Of a DNA stretch of 31,544 bases, positions 1 to 5,912 are shown piece by piece. Below the pieces are notes generated by a model, which saw only the letters and a list, made by a program, of their open reading frames with translations, was not told where the DNA came from and searched no databases. Numbering within the stretch: the stretch's first letter is position 1; each line of letters opens with the position of its first letter. Source of the stretch: Gleimia hominis (GTDB lineage: Bacteria; Actinomycetota; Actinomycetes; Actinomycetales; Actinomycetaceae); the NCBI RefSeq assembly GCF_032085515.1, contig NZ_JASXSX010000006.1, positions 1 through 31,544 on the forward strand, read 5' to 3'. The translations under genes were made by a program, and so were the position numbers.

Positions 1-39
1 AAGTGGATGTTTAGCGACCCATTTTGATACAGGGCTTGG

Positions 40-90
40 GGTGGGTGCGTTTGTGGGAGAGGTGGGTGCATTTTCCGTCTGGGTGGGTGC
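40..90. repeat. Three direct repeats with exact 21-bp spacing in the leftmost non-coding stretch
   Basis: The nonamer GGTGGGTGC occurs at 40-48, 61-69 and 82-90, each start exactly 21 bases (two helical turns) after the last. The rest of 1-180 holds no gene I can support. Regularly spaced repeats near an end are known for IS21-family insertion sequences, where they are thought to be transposase binding sites. This could therefore be the end of an insertion element abutting the prophage, but no transposase gene is in the window, so that reading is inference. A protein-binding array next to the recombinase operon is the alternative. Confidence 0.45.
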
Positions 91-180
91 GACCGGTAGT
101 GAGGTCGTGCGTAGCTTTTTACGTTGTGTTTTCTGATCGTCGGGTTACCTGTAATGGTTTAGTTTTATCCGTCGGGGGTG

Positions 181-1743
181 CTAGTTTTCGTCTTTGAAGC
201 GTATTTCGATGTGTCCATCAGTGTGGATGGTGGCGTGGTTGATGAGGGTCATCCAGATTTGGTCGCTGTATGTGAGGGGCTGCTGGGTGGCTAGGTAGCT
301 GACGGCTTGGCGGGCTTGGGCGAGGCGTTGTGCCCGGTCGGTGATTTGCTTGCTGATGTGATCGTGTTGCTCGGTTAGGTGGGCGTGACGGGCTGTTAGC
401 TTGGCGTAGCGGTGATCGTATTCGTCTGGGTCGAGCCTGGTGGTGGCTGCCGTGGTGATGAGCTGGTTCATCAACGCCTCGGTCTCGCTGACCTGTGTTG
501 TTATGTCGGTTAGCTGTGTTTTGAGTGGTTCGGTGTTGAACACAGTTTTTTCAAGGTGGGCGAGTATCTCTTCGACTGGTCGCGTGTCATTGAGACGTTG
601 AGTGAGGGCATCTTCGAAGGCCTGCTGGATTTGTTTTTCGGTAACATGGGGAGTGGAGCAGCCGGTTTTCTTGCCTTCGTATTTGTGGTTACACCGCCAG
701 ATGTGTTTTGCGTATTTGCTGCCCGAGTGCCAGGTTTTCCTGCCGTACCATCCCCCGCATTGTCCGCATTTGATTTTAGATGCGAACGGGTGAATGCTGG
801 ACGAGCCTGGCTGGCTGCGAGCGGCGAGCTCGGTTTGCACCCTGTCCCATACTGCTGGGTCGATGATGGGTTCATGGGAGCCGGTCACATAATACTGGGG
901 TACTTCGCCTTGGTTGGGTTTGGTCTTTTTGGTGAGGAAGTCTACGGTGAAAGACTTCTGTAATAGCGCGTCTCCTTTGTATTTCTCATTGGTGAGGATG
1001 GAGCGCACTGTGGTGGTGGTCCATGTGGTTTTCCCGCGTGGGGTTGGTACTTGGTCGGCGGTGAGTGTTTTCGCGATGCGTGCTGGTGATTGTCCTGCTA
1101 GGTAGTTGGCGTAGATGCGGCGCACTATGGGTGCTTGGGTTTCATCGATAACAAGGTTGCCGTCCTCACCTTTCTTATACCCGAGTAGGGACGCGTAGGG
1201 CACCATGACTTTCCCATCGGCGAAGCGTTTACGGTGCCCCCAGGTGACGTTCTCAGAGATGGAGCGGGATTCTTCTTGGGCGAGGCTGGACATGATGGTG
1301 ATGAGTAGTTCGCCTTTGGAATCCAGGGTCCAGATGTTTTCTTTCTCGAAGTACACTTCGACCCGTGCGTCTTTGAGCTGGCGTACGTGCGTGAGGGTGT
1401 CGACGGTGTTGCGGGCGAAGCGGGACACGGATTTGGTGAGGATCAGGTCGATCTTGCCGGATAGTGCGTCGGTGATCATTTGTTGGAACCCGGCCCGGTG
1501 TTTGGTGGAGGTGCCCGAGATGCCCTCATCAGTGTAGACACGCACGAGTTGCCAGCCGGTGTGGGTGGTGATGTGGCGGGTGTAGTAGTCCACCTGAGCG
1601 GTGTAGGAGGATTGCTGTTCTTCCATGTCGGTTGAAACCCTGGCGTAGGCAGCCACCCGTTTCACCGCCTGTCGGGAACTGGCGCTTAGATTGCCGTGTG
1701 TGAGGGGTTTGGTGGCGGGGATGGTGGTGACTTTAGGGCTCAT
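181..1743 (-). CDS. Large serine recombinase (site-specific integrase type)
   Basis: 520 aa. The N-terminal resolvase domain (about residues 29-175) contains the AYARVST motif with the probable nucleophile Ser37, and the downstream pattern SRFARNT. It is followed by a Recombinase domain (about 185-290), a zinc beta-ribbon with CGQCG and later paired cysteines (about 325-375), and a long charged coiled-coil-prone segment (about 390-490). This is the full architecture and usual length of large serine integrases, which join phage and host attachment sites without a supercoiling requirement. The start overlaps the stop of the upstream recombinase by ATGA (1740-1743), so the two are probably translationally coupled. 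Whether it integrates, excises or works as a heteromer with its neighbour cannot be read from sequence. Confidence 0.95.
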   Translation of the reverse strand: MSPKVTTIPATKPLTHGNLSASSRQAVKRVAAYARVSTDMEEQQSSYTAQVDYYTRHITTHTGWQLVRVYTDEGISGTSTKHRAGFQQMITDALSGKIDLILTKSVSRFARNTVDTLTHVRQLKDARVEVYFEKENIWTLDSKGELLITIMSSLAQEESRSISENVTWGHRKRFADGKVMVPYASLLGYKKGEDGNLVIDETQAPIVRRIYANYLAGQSPARIAKTLTADQVPTPRGKTTWTTTTVRSILTNEKYKGDALLQKSFTVDFLTKKTKPNQGEVPQYYVTGSHEPIIDPAVWDRVQTELAARSQPGSSSIHPFASKIKCGQCGGWYGRKTWHSGSKYAKHIWRCNHKYEGKKTGCSTPHVTEKQIQQAFEDALTQRLNDTRPVEEILAHLEKTVFNTEPLKTQLTDITTQVSETEALMNQLITTAATTRLDPDEYDHRYAKLTARHAHLTEQHDHISKQITDRAQRLAQARQAVSYLATQQPLTYSDQIWMTLINHATIHTDGHIEIRFKDEN

Positions 1744-2987
1744 CTGGCGTGTCCTTTCTCATCCAGCCAGACGGTGTGGGTGGTGCCGTCTGTGAGATAA
1801 ATGTCGAGCCGGTCAGGGAAAGCCTCAATCATCTCGACACGGGTTGTGACTATTTGTTCCTCGAACCGCTCCAGACCGAGCACGCTCATCATCAGGTTTT
1901 GGAGCATGGTTTCGCGCAGGTTACGACCCTTACATGGGTTGCCTTTGCCTTTGCAGGCGTTCCAGCAGCGCCAGTAGCGTTCCTTGCCTCCGGCTTTGGT
2001 GCGGGATTTACGTTGGTAGTGTTTACCACACGCTGCGCAGGTGATGCGCGCGGTGAAGCAGCCGGTGTTAATGGTGGGGATAGCTGCCCATCCGCCCTGT
2101 TTGCGTCTGGTGATCTCGGCTTGAGCAGCTTCGAATAGTTCACGGGTAATGATGGGCGGGTGGGCGTCTTCTACCAGGTATTTGGGTAGTTGCCCGGTAT
2201 TGAGGTGGGGGTTGTTTTGTCCGATACGGCTCGAGTAATACTTTTGCAACATCATCATCCCGGTGTAACGCTCGTTACGCAGCGCCCTACGGATGAGGTT
2301 GGGCTCTATTTGTTTACCGAATCTGGAGCGGTAGCCTGCCTGGTTTAGCCGATCAGTGATTTTCTCAGGTGAGATGCCTTCTTGGGTGAACCATTTATAG
2401 GCCAGCTGGATCGCTTCAGCTTCTTCTGGCTCAACCCTGAACTGCCCATCTTCCCACCTGTAGCCATAAATCAATGTGGAATTGGGGATGCCTTGGGCGA
2501 AGCGACGCTGGATCGACCACTTCACGTTCTCAGACAGCGAGCGGGATTCTTCCTGAGCAAACGATGCCAAGAGCGTCAGGAGTAGTTCCCCATCACTGGT
2601 GGCGGTGTCGATGTTTTCGCGTTCAAACCGTACACTCACACCCAGCGCGGATAGTTCACGGATGGTGGCGAGGAGGTCAACGGTGTTACGTGCCAGGCGG
2701 GAAATCGACTTGACGAGTATTACATCAACACCGCCGCTCCTGGCTAATGCAAGTAGATTGTTGAGTCCTTGCCTGTGGTGGGTGGAGGTGCCGGTGATTC
2801 CCTCGTCGGTGAACACTCCCGCATACACCCATCCCGGCGTGGTTTGGATGAGTCGTGAGTAGTACGAGATTTGCTTAGACAGGGAGGATAGCTGCCGGTC
2901 TGAAGCCGTGGACACGCGCGCATATGCAGCTACCCGCAGTTGTGCGGGTAGTGTTTTGCGGGCAGGGATTATCTCTATCTCACCCAT
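1740..2987 (-). CDS. Second large serine recombinase
   Basis: 415 aa from the chosen ATG at 2987, which has AAGGAGG seven bases upstream. A longer reading from 3029 adds 14 residues and lacks such a site. The resolvase domain contains AYARVST (probable nucleophile Ser26) and SRLARNT. It is followed by a Recombinase domain and a zinc ribbon (CAACG, then a second cysteine cluster). The C-terminal tail is short compared with the 520-aa partner: it lacks the long coiled coil that in large serine integrases helps discriminate integration from excision. The two proteins are related but clearly diverged, not a recent duplication. The pair resembles two-recombinase systems such as CcrA/CcrB in general layout only. 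Confidence 0.94.
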   Translation of the reverse strand: MGEIEIIPARKTLPAQLRVAAYARVSTASDRQLSSLSKQISYYSRLIQTTPGWVYAGVFTDEGITGTSTHHRQGLNNLLALARSGGVDVILVKSISRLARNTVDLLATIRELSALGVSVRFERENIDTATSDGELLLTLLASFAQEESRSLSENVKWSIQRRFAQGIPNSTLIYGYRWEDGQFRVEPEEAEAIQLAYKWFTQEGISPEKITDRLNQAGYRSRFGKQIEPNLIRRALRNERYTGMMMLQKYYSSRIGQNNPHLNTGQLPKYLVEDAHPPIITRELFEAAQAEITRRKQGGWAAIPTINTGCFTARITCAACGKHYQRKSRTKAGGKERYWRCWNACKGKGNPCKGRNLRETMLQNLMMSVLGLERFEEQIVTTRVEMIEAFPDRLDIYLTDGTTHTVWLDEKGHAR

Positions 2988-3032
2988 CAGTTCCTCCTTT
3001 GTGCTCGTTGTTGGCCTAGTTCTATACACGCT

Positions 3033-3221
3033 CTAAACCAGTGTTTTATCCAGTCGAACTCGCAAAAATAATGACCCCATCAAAGCTGGGTTCGTCGCAA
3101 TTAGATCTGCGAATATCTGGTGGGCTTGAGCATCGTTAAGCACACTGGTTTTGACGAGCAGATTGATGAAGTTTACTTGCCGGGCTAAATGCGTCTCCTG
3201 CTCAAATGCTTCTCTTGTCAT
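3033..3221 (-). CDS. Small SHOCT-like protein associated with recombinases
   Basis: 62 aa, beginning at the ATG at 3221, which overlaps the stop of the upstream HTH gene by ATGA (3218-3221). The order of elements is an amphipathic helix (TREAFEQE), a hydrophobic central helix (FINLLVKTSVL) and a terminal helix containing DAQAHQIFADLI. This resembles the short SHOCT-type proteins commonly found next to large serine recombinases in Gram-positive prophages, where they may bind the recombinase or DNA. That assignment is by pattern and position only. A longer in-frame reading from 3449 runs antisense-like through the zinc-knuckle gene and is rejected. About 45 bases separate its stop from the recombinase start, so the four genes probably form one transcript. 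Confidence 0.72.
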   Translation of the reverse strand: MTREAFEQETHLARQVNFINLLVKTSVLNDAQAHQIFADLIATNPALMGSLFLRVRLDKTLV

Positions 3222-3625
3222 GGCCGTCCGCCTTTGGTGCCGAAACGGTCTCGGATGTAGCAGGCGTGGGCACAGTACTTCCGGCTCGCGTTTCCATATG
3301 CTGTGAACGGTTTGGCACACCCGGAGCATATGAAGTGGTAGACGGCTTTGCGCGCAAGCTGGTCTGGGTGGGTGTGCCACCATGCCAGACGGCATTGTTG
3401 GGAGCAAAACCTCTGGCCGTTGCGCGGTGCTAGGAGTTTTTTCCCGCATTCTTCGCAGATACTCTTTCCAGGTTCACCCGGTGAGTACGGGGTAATGTTT
3501 GCTCGTTGGCAGATTGACTTCACCGTGTTGCGTGATAATCCCAGCTGACATGCGATCTGCCCATAGCTAACGCCACGCTTTCGCAGCACCAACACCTGAT
3601 CTCTAACCATCGTCATCAACGCCAT
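3218..3625 (-). CDS. HTH protein with two zinc knuckles, first gene of the recombinase operon
   Basis: 135 aa. Residues 13-40 form a helix-turn-helix (VSYGQIACQLGLSRNTVKS), like those of sigma-factor region 4 and resolvase C-termini. Two cysteine clusters follow: C57/C60 with C74/C78, and C100/C103 with C118/C122, each CxxC...CxxxC and suited to binding one zinc. It is probably a DNA-binding accessory protein for the recombinases, acting as regulator or as recombination directionality factor. Both roles are inference. The ATG at 3625 has AGGAGG six bases upstream, but that site lies in a hairpin (3630-3651), suggesting translation is restrained on some transcripts. Confidence 0.8.
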   Translation of the reverse strand: MALMTMVRDQVLVLRKRGVSYGQIACQLGLSRNTVKSICQRANITPYSPGEPGKSICEECGKKLLAPRNGQRFCSQQCRLAWWHTHPDQLARKAVYHFICSGCAKPFTAYGNASRKYCAHACYIRDRFGTKGGRP

Positions 3626-3629
3626 CTCT

Positions 3630-3651
3630 GGCCTCCTCTCGTAAGAAGGCC
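3630..3651 (-). promoter_or_regulatory. Hairpin sequestering the ribosome binding site of the recombinase operon
   Basis: On the minus strand the 22 bases before the HTH gene can fold into an uninterrupted 9-bp stem (two G-U pairs) with an ACGA loop. The 3' arm contains the GAGGAGG ribosome binding site, four bases before the spacer to the ATG. Such structures in transposase and integrase leaders prevent expression from read-through transcripts. Here the transcript that would read through is the late operon ending in the endolysin. Confidence 0.5.
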
Positions 3652-3705
3652 ACGAAACTATGCCGAGTTAACCCCTCAACCGGAGGTGTTGTGGGCCTTC
3701 TGCCC

Positions 3706-3738
3706 ATACGCCCCCAACCACCCCCAAATCCGGACGGG
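3706..3738. repeat. Bipartite repeat, left copy
   Basis: ATACGCCCCCA (3706-3716) followed by CCGGACGGG (3730-3738). The same two blocks in the same order occur at 31486-31517 with one base less between them. A few bases outside the blocks also agree (GAAGGC on the minus strand on the far side of the GC-rich block). This copy is flanked by TGCCC and GGGCA, so it could also form a weak hairpin. It lies between the endolysin terminator and the recombinase operon. Confidence 0.5.
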
Positions 3739-3760
3739 CAACAACTCTTCAGAGACGACG

Positions 3761-3800
3761 AAAAGCCCCGCCACCACCCAAGATGGGTAGCAGCGGGGCT
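3761..3800 (-). terminator. Rho-independent terminator after the endolysin gene
   Basis: On the minus strand, AGCCCCGC pairs with GCGGGGCT. An inner ACCC/GGGT stem continues it across a small internal loop, and a TTTTC run follows. It lies about 27 bases past the endolysin stop and probably ends the late lysis transcript. Confidence 0.8.
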
Positions 3801-3826
3801 AGGTTTCACCGTAGCAGCATGCGGGT

Positions 3827-4657
3827 TTAATAGCCGAGTTTGGTGTTCACTCTGGCTTGCACTGCGGTGTAGAGGTTTCCGAGGCGGCGTTTGCGCTCGT
3901 TCCCGTTGCCGTATTCGCCTCTGATGACGGCGTCGGCGAGGGCGTCGATGTTGGGGCCTGCTGGCTTCGCGGCAGATGCTTTGCCGGTGAGTTTTTCGTT
4001 GACTCGGGCTTGGACGGCCGCATAGTTTGAGCCAAGACGATTCTTGCGTTCTTCTCCGTTCCCGTACTCGCCTCGGATCACCGCGTCAGCGAGAGCATCG
4101 ATGTTAGGTGCTGCAGGCGTAGGCTTTGCTGGTGCGGGTGCTGGGGTGTTGCCGCTCATGTGGTCGTACCAGGCCCCAGCGCGGGTCATGTAAGCCTTGT
4201 GCTGGCTTCCTGCCAGGGAGGCGGGGCATTCGGTGGCGGTGAAATCGCGGTGTCCGTACACGTTCTTCCCCCACTGAGGGCGTCCAAGACTGTAGTGCTT
4301 GCAGACTGCGGCTACGAGGTGTGCTCCGTTATCTAAACACGCCTCAGATACTATCCACGGGTTAGACGAGGTGTCGGCGTGTTCGATACCAATAGAAGTG
4401 ATGTTGGCGTCCCAGTGTCCGGCGTGCCAGGCGGTGTCGCGGTCCCACACGAGCTGGCCGATGCGTCCGTTGGACTGTACTTGGTAGTGGGCGGAAGCTG
4501 GTCTGTTCTGCCATACGTCGTAGCAGCCTTGGATTGACAGGTTGGCGGCGTTGTGGTGGATGATGACCTTATCGATTCGCCGCCCGTTCCTGCCGGGGGT
4601 GTAGTGCTTTGATAGGATGAGGTTCTGGTCGGCCTCGAGCGTGTCCCAATTCTTCAT
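3827..4657 (-). CDS. Endolysin: N-acetylmuramoyl-L-alanine amidase with two CW_7 repeats
   Basis: 276 aa. Residues about 25-165 are an Amidase_2/PGRP-type zinc amidase. VIIHHN holds the first zinc histidine (His34), GHRDF has His136, and TECP has Cys144, completing the expected His-His-Cys set. It should cleave the bond between muramic acid and the first alanine of the stem peptide. A Pro/Ala-rich linker (about 171-185) leads to two near-identical wall-binding repeats, each beginning NIDALADAVIRGEYGNG (185-223 and 236-274). These match CW_7 modules first known from the Cpl-7 lysozyme. There is no signal peptide, consistent with release through the holin. The start overlaps the holin stop by ATGA (4654-4657). 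The two repeats are also similar at DNA level, suggesting duplication. Confidence 0.96.
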   Translation of the reverse strand: MKNWDTLEADQNLILSKHYTPGRNGRRIDKVIIHHNAANLSIQGCYDVWQNRPASAHYQVQSNGRIGQLVWDRDTAWHAGHWDANITSIGIEHADTSSNPWIVSEACLDNGAHLVAAVCKHYSLGRPQWGKNVYGHRDFTATECPASLAGSQHKAYMTRAGAWYDHMSGNTPAPAPAKPTPAAPNIDALADAVIRGEYGNGEERKNRLGSNYAAVQARVNEKLTGKASAAKPAGPNIDALADAVIRGEYGNGNERKRRLGNLYTAVQARVNTKLGY

Positions 4658-5121
4658 GACTGATTCTCCTTTTCTGTTGAGTTGTCTTTGGTTGGTTTAG
4701 TTAGGGGTGGTCTGGTCTGGGCGTGGTTAGCAATCGCATCGAGCGCCCCTCGCATCTGGGGTGGGATGGGCAGTCCGAGGCGGGTGGCGTTCTCTATGAG
4801 GGAGATGCCTTCGTTGGATAGGTAGAAGAAGATCACCGCCGCCCGTAGCACACCGGGCGCGCCGAGAATATGGACGTCGATGAGGTGGGCCAGGCCAACC
4901 AAAATAAAGATCAGAATCTTGCGGCTGATTCCTCTGAAACCAACTGCGCTGGAGAGGCGGCGCTCATTGATAGCGGCAAGCACCCCAGTGATGTAATCAG
5001 CGATAGTGAAAACAATGAGAGCGTAGGCGAGGGAGTTGAGGCCACCTAGGTAGGCGGCAAGAGCAGCACCGATACCGGTGATAGCGGCCTGGGTAGCGTG
5101 CCAGATAGCGTTAAATGACAT
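4654..5121 (-). CDS. Phage holin (holin_4 / toxin-secretion type)
   Basis: 155 aa from the ATG at 5121, which has AAGGA upstream. A longer reading from 5193 would run back through a terminator hairpin. Hydrophobic stretches near residues 9-45, 65-85 and 90-110 predict three to four membrane helices. The segment TIADYITGVLAAI, the SSAVGFRGISRK region and the FFYLSNEGISLIENA segment are characteristic of the phage holin family with the DxxTG...S..G..G pattern. The C-terminus is charged and cytoplasmic-looking. It should form the membrane lesion that lets the amidase reach the wall. It is the first gene downstream of the terminator-like hairpin at 5152-5189 and is directly coupled to the endolysin. 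Confidence 0.9.
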   Translation of the reverse strand: MSFNAIWHATQAAITGIGAALAAYLGGLNSLAYALIVFTIADYITGVLAAINERRLSSAVGFRGISRKILIFILVGLAHLIDVHILGAPGVLRAAVIFFYLSNEGISLIENATRLGLPIPPQMRGALDAIANHAQTRPPLTKPTKDNSTEKENQS

Positions 5122-5151
5122 AGAGGTGTTTCCTTCCCTTATTGGGGGGTG

Positions 5152-5189
5152 TAAAAGAAAACTGCCCCCACTTGGAAAAGTGAAGGCAG
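5152..5189 (-). terminator. Terminator-like hairpin just upstream of the holin
   Basis: On the minus strand CTGCC-TT-CACTT pairs with AAGTG-GG-GGCAG around a TTCC loop and is followed by TTTTCTTTT. It lies between the 81-aa gene and the holin start, about 30 bases before the holin ATG, so lysis gene expression may require read-through or antitermination. Confidence 0.72.
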
Positions 5190-5222
5190 GCATGTGTGCG
5201 CCGAGCAGGCACGGATTACGTG

Positions 5223-5468
5223 TTAGGGGTTGGTGGGATCTTTCAGGATCGGCATTGTTAAATCCAAGCGGTGTGTCACTGGTGTGGCCTGCTCAATCTC
5301 ACTGGGGGCAATAGTGGCTGCGGGCATGGGAGTGGGATCGGAGGTGATCGGTGTGATCGGATGCTCCACCGTCTCGACAGGCTCAGTAAGCTCTATAGAA
5401 TCGACAGGCTCAACAAGCTCGGTTTGTTCGGCTGGCTCGGTGGGAGGGTTTGTTTCGGGGGTGTTCAT
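5223..5468 (-). CDS. Acidic Pro/Thr/Glu-rich small protein, function unknown
   Basis: 81 aa. The first two thirds are low complexity, dominated by Pro, Thr and Glu, with a repeated EPV(D/E)S/T-type unit. A short, more ordered end contains HRLDLTMPILKD. There is no membrane helix or signal peptide. It starts on the ATGA overlap with the DUF1617 gene (5465-5468) and stops before the holin terminator. Position between tail tip and holin is where many phages carry small XkdX-like or host-range accessory proteins, but I do not recognise this one. The repeated unit is encoded by TCGACAGGCTCA repeats on the plus strand. Confidence 0.7.
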   Translation of the reverse strand: MNTPETNPPTEPAEQTELVEPVDSIELTEPVETVEHPITPITSDPTPMPAATIAPSEIEQATPVTHRLDLTMPILKDPTNP

Positions 5469-5896
5469 GACTGGTCCTTCCGCGCGCTGGTAATAGCGTC
5501 ATAGAGCACGTCATAAGCCTCAGCTGCCTGCCCCGATAGGTCCCCGTCATACTCATCGAGCAGTACGTGCAGGTCTTCGAGGTGGGTGTCGTAGGTCGGC
5601 CCGGATACTTCTGCGAGGGATTCAAGGAGCTGGGTGCGGGCGGTCATGAATTCTCCTGCGTGGACGGGGTCGGCGAGCTGGAATGTTCCATCCGTGTCGA
5701 AGATAGGTTTTCCGTTCTTGTCGAGGGTGGCGTATTGGGCGGCTAGCTCGTATTCGTCTTGACCGAACCGCACAACCGCTTCCTTGACTAGGGTGAGGAG
5801 TTTGGAGCGGGCTCTGGATTGGGTGGCTTTGAGTGGCATGCCCTCCAGGAGTGTGGCGGTGGGTTGGAGGTACTGGTTGGCAAGCATGATCTTCAT
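5465..5896 (-). CDS. DUF1617-like phage protein
   Basis: 143 aa. It begins MKIMLANQYLQP, then has the segment MPLKATQSRARSKLLTLVKEA, which strongly resembles the N-terminus of DUF1617 proteins found downstream of tail genes in Gram-positive siphophages. The rest is acidic and helical (AGEFMTARTQLLESLAEV), with a C-terminal segment rich in Asp and Tyr. The function is not established. It may be a small tail-tip or baseplate-associated component, judged only by location. The ATG at 5896 has AAAGGAAA upstream. It overlaps the next gene by ATGA. Confidence 0.75.
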   Translation of the reverse strand: MKIMLANQYLQPTATLLEGMPLKATQSRARSKLLTLVKEAVVRFGQDEYELAAQYATLDKNGKPIFDTDGTFQLADPVHAGEFMTARTQLLESLAEVSGPTYDTHLEDLHVLLDEYDGDLSGQAAEAYDVLYDAITSARKDQS

Positions 5897-5912
5897 CGAC
5901 GTGTTTCCTTTT

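Noticed and set aside
3603..3809. A 68-aa minus-strand frame between endolysin and recombinase operon
   Set aside because: It covers the endolysin terminator and the bipartite repeat, and its composition is Gly/Arg/Pro-rich. Non-coding is more likely.
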